6,363 nt of DNA from Cytophagales bacterium (GTDB taxonomy: Bacteria; Bacteroidota; Bacteroidia; Cytophagales; Cyclobacteriaceae): positions 1 through 6,363 of the forward strand of contig DPLR01000096.1 of NCBI GenBank assembly GCA_003541895.1. Reading direction: 5' to 3'. Each line of letters opens with the position of its first letter. The stretch's first letter is position 1. The notes below the pieces were generated by a model, which was not told the origin of the DNA, made no database searches, and saw only the letters and a list, made by a program, of their open reading frames with translations. This document shows positions 1 to 5,691 of this stretch, one piece after another. The translations under genes were made by a program, and so were the position numbers.

Positions 1-301
1 CACCTTTTTGTTTGTGATAAACTTTAGTGAAGAACTCTTCGGGCTTCATTACTTTTTTAGAGAAATTTTTGAGTACCGCATCTTGGCTCATGCTATCCAT
101 CAATTCAATGAGTTCAAAGTCGCGCGGATCTAAACCCTTGGCAAACTCACGGGCATTTTTTGAAGATATGCTTTGATGTTGATAGGTAAGCTTACCCTTA
201 TCATCAAGATGTACGATAAAGGACTCAAAAACGTAGCCGAGGTACTCGTGCTGGTAAAGCGAGTAAATTATCTGAAAAGGTTGTGCGGCAGATACTTTCA
301 T
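1..301 (-). CDS. Probable SNF2-family DEAD/DEAH-box helicase, N-terminal 100 codons (partial)
   Basis: An open frame starts at the ATG at 301-299 and runs without a stop off the left edge, giving 100 codons. It begins MKVSAAQPFQIIYSLYQHEY and continues with LGYVFESF and a QHQSISSKNAREF stretch, then a FFTKVYHK segment. From memory this matches the conserved N-terminus of large (about 950-1000 residue) SNF2-type helicases common in Cytophagales and Flavobacteria. The ATPase motifs themselves lie outside the window, so the helicase call rests only on N-terminal resemblance. If correct, the protein is a cytoplasmic ATP-dependent DNA translocase. The ATG is preceded by GGAAG a few bases upstream, which might serve as a weak ribosome-binding site. 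It lies 164 bases downstream of the interrupted barrel gene on the same strand. Certainty that this is a real gene is high; the family name is moderate. Confidence 0.68.
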   Translation of the reverse strand, partial: MKVSAAQPFQIIYSLYQHEYLGYVFESFIVHLDDKGKLTYQHQSISSKNAREFAKGLDPRDFELIELMDSMSQDAVLKNFSKKVMKPEEFFTKVYHKQKG

Positions 302-465
302 AGCTTCCAACCGGCTCTAACGGACCGAGTTTGAACAATTTTATTGAAATCCGTAAAGAGCCGAATTGCAACATACTACAATTTTGTGATTCCTTTTTCT
401 CGATTTCGGTAAAACTGGTACATGCCAAACCATCTTGGCCTAAGAAATTACTGGTAAACAAGTGC
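302..465. other. Intergenic gap between helicase and barrel gene
   Basis: This 164-base gap lies between the stop of the barrel gene and the start of the helicase gene, both on the minus strand. I see no convincing gene in it. It should carry the helicase promoter. The only candidate on the minus strand is a TAAAATTG element about 30 bases before the ATG, one mismatch from the Bacteroidota -7 pattern TAnnTTTG and without a well-spaced -33 element. A small inverted repeat (GCCAA/TTGGC, 424-439) lacks a T-tract and is not a convincing terminator. Confidence 0.5.
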
Positions 466-1662
466 TTAGAATACCTCACCAAGGTTAACAAAAATTCCAC
501 TAGACCCGCCCAGACCAATGCCGTAATCTATTGCTATGTTGGTTCTAGAATATTTGTTGAATTTTAAGCGAGCACCAAGGCCCACTGCAGGTGCAATAGT
601 TTTGAATTGATTCGAGGGCCAATCAGTTACTGTTTGGGCATTCGCAAAAACAACTCCTCCCAATAGTCCATTGTTCATTAACTTGAAGCGATACTCTGCT
701 TCTAGAAACAATAAATTTTTGCTTCTAAATCTTCCCTGAATATAACCCTCGCCTGTGTTGCCATAGGTATCCCAACCGGTACTCGGTAGGTCAAGATAAG
801 GAGGATCGCCATTTAGCGTTAACCAATTGTAACTCCAAAAGGCAAACACATTTTCAGAAGTTTTTGGAAATGGAATGTAGTGACGAAGATCAATCAGAAG
901 AGACTGCCAAGAGTTATTGCCCAGACCAGAAAAATTTTGCCGAAAGACGATATTGGCATAACTGCCCCCAGAAGCATTAATAGAGTTTAGCCTATTATCA
1001 TAAAGGAGATTACCAGATATCCCCGAGGAAATGGATTTAGACAAGTGATCATATGAATTAATGCTTGCAATAACAGTTGAATCACCATCTGGATTTTGAG
1101 CGGTGCCAGTTATGTCCCAGTGATAATCAAATCCGTAACCAATACCAGCATAGAGACTTGGCGCAATTGTTCTCAAAACTGTTTGATAGAGGCGTAAATA
1201 TTTAAAATTCTGGTTAGCAAATTTGTCAAGGCTTGAAGTGCCTCCTAGTCCATATGTTTTTTGCGGATACGCATAATATCTCCAGTCATTTACAATATTA
1301 AATTTATTCCCCTTGGTCCAAATATTGCCTTGAATGTGTACTATAAGCTGGCGCTTTGCAGTATAGACGATGTCAGTGTATATGTTTGAAAGTTTAGCGA
1401 ATTGGTCTTCGCTTGTATAAAATGCCCCGTTTGCAACAACCAAACCTGCCCAATCGCTAGTAAGAGAATATCCTAAAGATGGAGATCCCGAAAAGTAAAG
1501 TCGCCCCGATCTCTTCTTTACAGTATCTCTTTTAACTAGAGGCTTATTGAGTATCTTCTAAAGGATATCGATTACATCTCTTTGTTTAGCATAGTTAGTG
1601 GTATCGGTTTGCGCATATAGACTTTGGCCAAGAAGTGACAAAAAAAGAAAAAGAAACCTCAA
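466..1662 (-). pseudogene. Omp85/BamA-like outer-membrane beta-barrel protein, interrupted by an in-frame TAG
   Basis: The frame is continuous from a TTG at 1662-1660 to the TAA at 468-466, 398 codons, except for one TAG at 1560-1558 (codon 35). Before the TAG lies a clear signal peptide: a hydrophobic run rich in Leu and Phe, then SLYAQ with likely cleavage after YA-Q. After it comes a linker (KRDTVKKRSGRLYFSG) and a long barrel with alternating aromatic strands, including NIWTKGNKFNI, QSLLIDLRHYIPFP, GYIQGRFRSKNLLFLEAEYRF and GGVVFANAQ. The chain ends GGSSGIFVNLGEVF, whose terminal Phe fits a BAM beta-signal. The overall plan matches the C-terminal surface-antigen (D15/Omp85) domain without POTRA repeats, so its place would be the outer membrane. 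The frame shows no shifts, so the decay is recent or the stop is a sequencing error. No ATG follows the TAG before the barrel; a TTG at 1443 would give a product with no signal peptide, unlikely to reach the outer membrane. Confidence 0.8.
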
Positions 1663-1745
1663 TTTGTTAAAGTTTTAAAAAGCAAATAACGTTAAAAGGA
1701 ACGATTAGATTTAATTGTAGGAACAGGTTTAGATAGATTGGTAAA

Positions 1746-1759
1746 TGTTGTAGACAACA
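1746..1759. repeat. Inverted repeat TGTTGT-AG-ACAACA in divergent intergenic region
   Basis: This is a perfect 6-bp dyad with a 2-base centre, located between the divergently oriented barrel gene and response regulator. An overlapping dyad CAAC-A-GTTG follows at 1755-1763. The same TGTTGTA word recurs 61 bases further on at 1807-1813. It could be a regulator-binding site, which is inference only. Confidence 0.4.
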
Positions 1760-1805
1760 GTTGCTGAAATATAGATTTTCAAAAAAATATTTATTTCTAT
1801 AGTAT

Positions 1806-1827
1806 CTGTTGTACCTTTAACCAACAG
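1806..1827 (+). promoter_or_regulatory. Candidate response-regulator promoter framed by a CTGTTG/CAACAG dyad
   Basis: TACCTTTA at 1812-1819 is one mismatch from the Bacteroidota -7 pattern TAnnTTTG. An ATTT/TTTA stretch about 18-19 bases upstream is a poor -33 match. The -7 candidate sits between the arms of a 6-bp inverted repeat: CTGTTG at 1806-1811 and CAACAG at 1822-1827. Transcription would begin near 1825, leaving a leader of about 30 bases before the ATG at 1855. A repressor bound to the dyad would block this promoter, but no factor can be named. Confidence 0.35.
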
Positions 1828-1854
1828 GAATATAACCCCAAGTGTTTAATTTTT

Positions 1855-2229
1855 ATGCAGATTATTTTAGTTGAGGATGACAAGATTTACGCTGATTTTA
1901 TCAGCAAGGCGTTGGCTAAAAATCCGGGCTTTCAAGTTTCTGTATTTTCATCGGCAGAAGACGCCTTGAAGATCATTGAAGGTAACCTTCCGGAAGTATT
2001 AATAATGGATTACAAACTTCCAGGAATGACAGGCATTAATGTATTCGAACAAGTAAAAACAAAGATATCTCCCTCCAATAAAGTAATCTTAATGAGCGCC
2101 ATTGATGACGGAAGCATGGTGTTGAGTTTTATTCAGAAAGGAGTGCGCGATTATGTCATCAAAGATGAAAATGTAATCGAAGCACTCGAAACCATTATCA
2201 ATGGTGACGAAGAATATTTCTTCAAATAG
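1855..2229 (+). CDS. Single-domain response regulator (CheY-like receiver)
   Basis: The 124-residue product is a receiver domain and nothing else; no DNA-binding or enzymatic output domain follows. Acidic-pocket residues are E7, D8 and D9 (LVEDD), the phosphoacceptor is D52 in MDYKLPGMTG, the switch Ser is S81 in LMSA, Y100 is the aromatic switch position, and K103 is the conserved lysine in DYVIKD. All residues needed for phosphorylation are present. Single-domain regulators act by protein-protein contact or as phosphorelay intermediates in the cytoplasm. The ATG at 1855 opens directly at the first beta strand, as expected for the family. The gene converges on a histidine kinase gene and overlaps its 3' end by 8 bases (2222-2229), so the two may be partners, though they cannot be co-transcribed. 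Its upstream region holds dyad repeats that may regulate it. Its partner and output are unknown. Confidence 0.93.
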   Translation: MQIILVEDDKIYADFISKALAKNPGFQVSVFSSAEDALKIIEGNLPEVLIMDYKLPGMTGINVFEQVKTKISPSNKVILMSAIDDGSMVLSFIQKGVRDYVIKDENVIEALETIINGDEEYFFK

Positions 2230-3076
2230 TTTTCTGCACGGGAAGTTCTAAAGTAAATTTTGATCCTTGTCCGTTCGCGCTTTCCAGAATAATCTTCCCT
2301 CCCATTTTTTCTGCGATCGATTTGATTAGGAACAAACCCAAGCCCGTTGAAGTTTCGCCACCGGTTGGCCTGGCAGTGAGCGGCTGAAATCGCTGAAACA
2401 TTTTTTGTTTGTCTTCAAGTGAAAAACCAGGGCCTTCATCTTTTACAGAAAATTCAATAACGCCATCCTTTCGAGTCAGTGTACACTCAATTTTTTTCTT
2501 TTCGTCAGAAAATTTTACGGCATTTGAGAGCATATTTTCAACTACTCGCCCAAGATAATTTTTATCTGAATGAATAATTGTATCGCCCACAACCTGTAGA
2601 TGAATTTCAATATTTTTTTTCTCGGCAAGAGAGCGATAATGTTTTACGAAAGAGTTCACCACATTGGCAAAATCCAGTTTGCCCAATGCTAGTTCTATCC
2701 GCTTTTCGTCAAGCCTCCGAGTGTCTAACAAATTGCGAATCATATTCAGAGCATCCACTGAAACCTGATGAATTTTTCCGAGCAATTCTTTTTGGTCTTG
2801 ATTCAGATTTTCATTGGCCATGTTCATTAATTGAGCGAGCGCAAAAATGCGGTTGAATGGCCCCTTCAGGTCGTGTGAAACCAAACTGAGCAACTGGATT
2901 TTTTCCTGATTCAAAAATGCCAGCTGCTGATTGCTTTCCTCCAATTCTTGAACCTGCTTTTTAATAACGCTGCTTTGCATTTGCATCAGCTGAACATGCC
3001 TGCGCGATTTGGACATCACATAAACCAGCATTAGCGTGGAGGCAAAACTCAACCCGATAAGGAAAGCCAAGAGCAT
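2222..3076 (-). CDS. Membrane-anchored sensor histidine kinase with minimal input region
   Basis: The 284-residue product autophosphorylates on a histidine and passes phosphate to a response regulator. Order: one hydrophobic segment at about 1-21, then basic residues (KSRRH); a probable coiled coil at about 30-62; the HisKA domain with phosphoacceptor H68 in LVSHDLKGPFNRI; and a HATPase_c domain with N box N181/N185 (ENMLSNAVKFS), G1 box D213-EGPGF, F box around 227-230, and G2 box at 244-249 (TGLGLF). All catalytic boxes are intact. It lacks a periplasmic, PAS, GAF or HAMP sensing domain, so input may come from the membrane, the coiled coil or a partner protein. An in-frame TAA lies 15 bases before the ATG at 3076, so the gene is not longer at this end. 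It follows a lipoprotein gene by 38 bases on the same strand, probably one operon, and converges on the receiver gene, a plausible phosphorylation partner. Confidence 0.93.
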   Translation of the reverse strand: MLLAFLIGLSFASTLMLVYVMSKSRRHVQLMQMQSSVIKKQVQELEESNQQLAFLNQEKIQLLSLVSHDLKGPFNRIFALAQLMNMANENLNQDQKELLGKIHQVSVDALNMIRNLLDTRRLDEKRIELALGKLDFANVVNSFVKHYRSLAEKKNIEIHLQVVGDTIIHSDKNYLGRVVENMLSNAVKFSDEKKKIECTLTRKDGVIEFSVKDEGPGFSLEDKQKMFQRFQPLTARPTGGETSTGLGLFLIKSIAEKMGGKIILESANGQGSKFTLELPVQKTI

Positions 3077-3114
3077 AAGCCGAAGATAGACTTATGAATT
3101 GGATTTTTAAGTGA

Positions 3115-3567
3115 TTACAATTTTATTTCCTGCTTTTGAGAAACCGGCACTTTGATGGTGACGCCATGAACACCTATCCGAATGTTGCCCGAAAAAACCA
3201 CCTCGTATTTTTTGCCGCCCAAAAGACCAAATACTGCATTTAAAAGTCCGCCTTCTTTTAAAGTCAATTGTGCAGTGAGCGGCACGGTGAAATCAGACTG
3301 TGCGGGCACGACAACATCCAGCGGGTGTTTTACCTCGGCCGATTTGCTGCCATCCACTGTGATCTCAACATCCACCGACTTTAATTTCATTTTTAATTTG
3401 TTGGGATTGTAAAACACCGCTTCGCCTTTCAGTTCGGGCTTTCCATTCGAGGTAAGGTCTACTACAATATTTTTTACACCTTTAAAGACGACAGGCTCTT
3501 TTGGCGCACAACCAACCAGTAACAACCAAACGCCAAGCAGAAAAAAATATGGATTTGTGATTTTCAT
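3115..3567 (-). CDS. LEA type 2 (WHy-domain-like) lipoprotein
   Basis: The 150-residue product has a type II signal peptide: MKITN, a hydrophobic stretch, then lipobox LVGC with the acylated Cys at position 20. The mature part (about 27-150) resembles bacterial LEA_2 proteins: a FKGVKNI opening, the typical YNPN at 53-56 after a Gly-Glu-Ala-Val strand, a VPAQSDFTVPL strand near 87-97, a Gly/Leu-rich helix (GGLLNAVFGLLGG, 106-118) and a final KVPVSQKQEIKL strand. The fold is an immunoglobulin-like beta sandwich. Its role in Bacteroidota is unknown; it should sit in the cell envelope facing the periplasm or, if exported, the surface. The ATG at 3567 places the signal peptide correctly. It precedes the kinase gene by 38 bases on the same strand, so it could be co-expressed with it and might supply input to a kinase lacking its own sensor. 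That link is speculation. Confidence 0.85.
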   Translation of the reverse strand: MKITNPYFFLLGVWLLLVGCAPKEPVVFKGVKNIVVDLTSNGKPELKGEAVFYNPNKLKMKLKSVDVEITVDGSKSAEVKHPLDVVVPAQSDFTVPLTAQLTLKEGGLLNAVFGLLGGKKYEVVFSGNIRIGVHGVTIKVPVSQKQEIKL

Positions 3568-3592
3568 AAGCCGTAAAAATAACAGATGATCT

Positions 3593-3600
3593 TAAATTTG
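3593..3600 (+). promoter_or_regulatory. Candidate -7 element TAAATTTG before the oxygenase
   Basis: TAAATTTG fits the Bacteroidota -7 pattern TAnnTTTG exactly and ends 4 bases before the ATG at 3605. If used, transcription would start at or next to the start codon, giving a leaderless message. No -33 TTG/TTTG is found at the usual 19-21 base spacing, which weakens the call. It overlaps the left arm of the palindrome at 3597-3614. The whole gap to the divergent lipoprotein gene is only 37 bases. Confidence 0.3.
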
Positions 3601-3614
3601 AATCATGATTCAAA
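3597..3614. repeat. Perfect 18-bp palindrome spanning the oxygenase start codon
   Basis: TTTGAATCATGATTCAAA reads identically on both strands and is centred between the A and T of the ATG at 3605. It overlaps a candidate -7 element on its left. As DNA it has the symmetry of a dimeric-repressor operator. As RNA it could form a 7-bp AU-rich stem with the start codon in the loop. A palindrome this long is uncommon by chance in a window of this size, but AT-richness raises the chance rate, so function is inferred. Confidence 0.5.
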
Positions 3615-4231
3615 AACTTCTCACTCAATTCGAAACCATTGCCAATGCCCTGGCCACCGATGGAATTGCAGTGGTTGATGATTTCTTGAGCCGAGAAGAA
3701 GTACAATCGATCGTTGCTGAAGACGATTTTAAAAATGGATTGTTACGATTTAAAAGAGCAGGAATAGGCCAGGCGCAAGAGCATCAGATAAACGAAAGTG
3801 TTCGAGGTGATTTTATTCAATGGATTGATCCGGCTAAATCTTCTTCACCGATTCAGATATATCTGCAAAGGATGAACGAACTCAGAGGCTTTTTGAATGA
3901 ATCTCTTTTCATCAGCCTCAAAGACATTGAAGTTCACAAAACCATTTATCCGCCCGGCAGTTATTACAAACGTCACCTCGATCAATTCAAAAAGGATGAC
4001 CACCGCAAACTTTCTGCGATTTTGTATTTGAATGAGGATTGGCAGGAAACCGATGGAGGACAATTGCGTGTTTATTTCCCGGATCGCCAAAAAGATTATT
4101 TCCCGTTAGCCGGACGATTGATTTGCTTTCGAAGTGATCTGCTGGAGCACGAAGTCTTGCCCACACAGCGAGCGCGTATGAGCCTGACCGGTTGGATGCT
4201 CGATCAATTAAATGATTTGAAACACTTATAA
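3605..4231 (+). CDS. 2-oxoglutarate/Fe(II)-dependent oxygenase, HIF prolyl hydroxylase (PHD/EGLN)-like
   Basis: The 208-residue product has the double-stranded beta-helix layout of prolyl 4-hydroxylases. The iron triad is H124 and D126 (KRHLDQF) and H182 (LEHEVLPT). The 2-oxoglutarate-binding residues appear to be R191, nine residues after the distal His (RARMSLTGWM), and Y141 in ILYLNEDW. These spacings follow human PHD2 (H313, D315, Y329, H374, R383) closely, and YLNEDW, GGQLRVYFP and HEVLPT...GWM line up with PHD2's YLNKDW, GGILRIFP and HEVQPA...VWY. An N-terminal helix and DGIAVVDDFLS segment precede the core (1-60). Known bacterial relatives include Pseudomonas PPHD, which hydroxylates a proline of EF-Tu. 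By analogy this is a cytoplasmic oxygen-dependent prolyl hydroxylase acting on a protein, but its target here is unknown. The gene is divergent from the lipoprotein and lies 59 bases upstream of fumC on the same strand. Confidence 0.88.
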   Translation: MIQKLLTQFETIANALATDGIAVVDDFLSREEVQSIVAEDDFKNGLLRFKRAGIGQAQEHQINESVRGDFIQWIDPAKSSSPIQIYLQRMNELRGFLNESLFISLKDIEVHKTIYPPGSYYKRHLDQFKKDDHRKLSAILYLNEDWQETDGGQLRVYFPDRQKDYFPLAGRLICFRSDLLEHEVLPTQRARMSLTGWMLDQLNDLKHL

Positions 4232-4232
4232 A

Positions 4233-4244
4233 TCTCAGTTGAGA
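4233..4244. repeat. Short inverted repeat TCTCA-GT-TGAGA upstream of fumC
   Basis: Perfect 5-bp arms around a 2-base centre start just after the oxygenase stop. They cover the candidate -33 element of the fumC promoter (4238-4241). The repeat could be an operator. With a 2-base loop and no T-tract it is not a convincing terminator. Confidence 0.3.
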
Positions 4245-4268
4245 GTCATCAGATTTCGTATAATTTTG
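4238..4268 (+). promoter_or_regulatory. fumC promoter, Bacteroidota type (GTTG-N19-TAATTTTG)
   Basis: TAATTTTG at 4261-4268 is an exact match to TAnnTTTG, and GTTG at 4238-4241 supplies the -33 TTG at a 19-base spacing, both as known for the Bacteroidota primary sigma factor. Transcription would start near 4273-4276, leaving a leader of about 15-18 bases before the ATG at 4291. The promoter lies entirely in the 59-base gap after the oxygenase gene, so fumC can be expressed independently of it. Confidence 0.65.
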
Positions 4269-4290
4269 TTCACCTAAAATTTTTAAAGCC

Positions 4291-5691
4291 ATGAATTACC
4301 GCATAGAAAAAGATACGATGGGCGAAGTACAAGTGCCAGCCGATAATTATTGGGGCGCACAAACCGAACGCTCGCGCAATAATTTTAAAATTGGACCTGA
4401 GGCGAGCATGCCCCACGAAATTATTGTTGCGTTTGCATATCTAAAAAAGGCTGCGGCAATGGCTAATCATGAGCTTGGAGTTTTGGCTGCCGATAAAAAA
4501 GATTTGATTGCCAAAGTTTGCGATGAAATCTTGGCGGGAAAATTGGATCATGAATTTCCTCTGGTGATTTGGCAAACGGGTTCTGGTACTCAAAGCAATA
4601 TGAACGTCAATGAGGTTGTTGCCTACCGCGCACATGTGTTGAGCGGAGGTAAACTGACTGATGAGAAAAAAGTTCTTCACCCCAACGATGATGTAAATAA
4701 ATCGCAGTCGAGCAATGATACTTTCCCAACCGCCATGCACATCGCGGCTTACAAGCAAGCAGCAGAAATTACATTGCCCGGAATGAAAAAACTTCGCGAT
4801 ACACTGGCTAAGAAATCAGAAGAATATAAATCCATTGTAAAGACGGGTCGCACCCATTTCATGGATGCAACTCCATTGACGTTGGGTCAGGAGTTTTCTG
4901 GATACGTACAGCAAATTGATAATAGCATCCGTACGATTAAAAATGCACTAGAAGCAGTTCGCGAATTAGCGCTTGGTGGAACGGCCGTTGGCACAGGGTT
5001 AAACACACCCAAAGGATATGATGTACTGGTCGCAAAAAAAATAGCTGAGCTCACCGGGCATCCTTTCATCACCGCACCAAATAAATTTGAAGCTCTTGCC
5101 GCCCATGACGCCATGGTTGAACTTTCGGGCGCATTGAAGCGTGCGGCAGTTTCATTCATGAAAATAGCGAATGATATTCGCATGCTAAGCTCTGGTCCGC
5201 GTTCGGGGATCGGTGAAATTATTATCCCTGACAATGAACCAGGTTCGTCAATTATGCCGGGCAAAGTAAATCCAACACAACCCGAAGCACTCACCATGGT
5301 TTGTGCTCAGGTGATCGGCAATGACGTGGCTGTTTCTGTAGGAGGATCAATGGGTCATTTTGAGTTGAATGTATTCAAGCCTGTGATCGCTGCGAATGTT
5401 TTGCAAAGTGCACGATTGCTTGGCGATGCCTGTGTTTCTTTCAACGACAAATGCGCTGTTGGAATTGAACCAAACTTGCCAATCATTAAACAGCACATGG
5501 AAAACTCGTTGATGCTTGTTACTTCTTTGAACACGCACATTGGTTACGAAAACGCTGCGAAGATTGCCAAGAAAGCACACAAGGAAAATAAAACCTTGCG
5601 CGAAGCAGCTGTTGAACTTGGTCTGCTTACTTCAGAGCAATTTGATCAGTGGGTACGGCCAGAGAAGATGGTGGGAAGTTTGGAGAAATAG
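4291..5691 (+). CDS. fumC: Fumarate hydratase class II (fumarase C)
   Basis: The 466-residue product is the iron-independent fumarase that interconverts fumarate and L-malate in the cytoplasmic TCA cycle, a homotetramer in this family. Length is normal and the protein is complete. Visible motifs, all offset by at most one from E. coli FumC: substrate-binding SGTQSNMN (98-105, T100), SSND (140-143), TGRTH with catalytic-site H189, and the family signature [10 protein letters not shown] at 318-327 with catalytic S319, K325 and N327, followed by PTQPEA with E332. The C-terminal domain carries [19 protein letters not shown] (418-436) and ends WVRPEKMVG, as in the class. The fumarase motifs separate it from aspartase and argininosuccinate lyase of the same superfamily. 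The ATG at 4291 leads into the usual [14 protein letters not shown] opening. It has its own promoter at 4238-4268. Its TAG stop is followed at once by the stop of the convergent PLP-enzyme gene, leaving no room for a separate terminator. Confidence 0.97.
   Translation: MNYRIEKDTMGEVQVPADNYWGAQTERSRNNFKIGPEASMPHEIIVAFAYLKKAAAMANHELGVLAADKKDLIAKVCDEILAGKLDHEFPLVIWQTGSGTQSNMNVNEVVAYRAHVLSGGKLTDEKKVLHPNDDVNKSQSSNDTFPTAMHIAAYKQAAEITLPGMKKLRDTLAKKSEEYKSIVKTGRTHFMDATPLTLGQEFSGYVQQIDNSIRTIKNALEAVRELALGGTAVGTGLNTPKGYDVLVAKKIAELTGHPFITAPNKFEALAAHDAMVELSGALKRAAVSFMKIANDIRMLSSGPRSGIGEIIIPDNEPGSSIMPGKVNPTQPEALTMVCAQVIGNDVAVSVGGSMGHFELNVFKPVIAANVLQSARLLGDACVSFNDKCAVGIEPNLPIIKQHMENSLMLVTSLNTHIGYENAAKIAKKAHKENKTLREAAVELGLLTSEQFDQWVRPEKMVGSLEK

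Larger units (their letters stand above)
1663..1854. other. Divergent intergenic region between barrel gene and response regulator
   Basis: This AT-rich 192-base gap must contain the promoters for both divergent genes. It holds three CAACAG/CTGTTG half-sites (1755-1760, 1806-1811, 1822-1827) and two copies of TGTTGTA (1746-1752, 1807-1813). On the barrel side, GTTATTTG on the minus strand lies close to the TTG start, but is only a weak -7 match. I see no RNA gene or small coding frame with support. Confidence 0.5.

Noticed and set aside
424..439. GCCAA/TTGGC inverted repeat as a terminator for the barrel gene
   Set aside because: The stem is only 5 bp and no T-tract follows on the minus strand.
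414..456. Direct repeat ACTGGTA at 414-420 and 450-456
   Set aside because: Seven bases is short enough to arise by chance, and there is no insertion-like sequence or gene edge to explain it.
225..518. A 97-codon open frame on the minus strand between and across the helicase and barrel genes
   Set aside because: It overlaps the better-supported helicase start and the end of the barrel gene in another frame, and its translation shows no domain, signal or composition typical of a real protein.
466..1443. Treating the barrel as an intact 325-codon gene starting at the TTG at 1443
   Set aside because: The family-like linker and signal peptide continue upstream in the same frame past this point, and the shorter product would lack a signal peptide needed for an outer-membrane protein.
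1558..1560. TAG recoded to an amino acid in this organism
   Set aside because: The response regulator and fumC both end at TAG exactly where their families end, so TAG works as a stop here.
3574..3581. TATTTTTA on the minus strand as the -7 element of the lipoprotein promoter
   Set aside because: It has one mismatch to TAnnTTTG and no TTG/TTTG at the right distance upstream; AT-rich gaps give such matches easily.
4887..5297. A 136-codon open frame antisense to fumC
   Set aside because: It lies wholly within the strongly conserved fumarase coding sequence and is a by-product of its codon pattern; the translation has no recognisable features.
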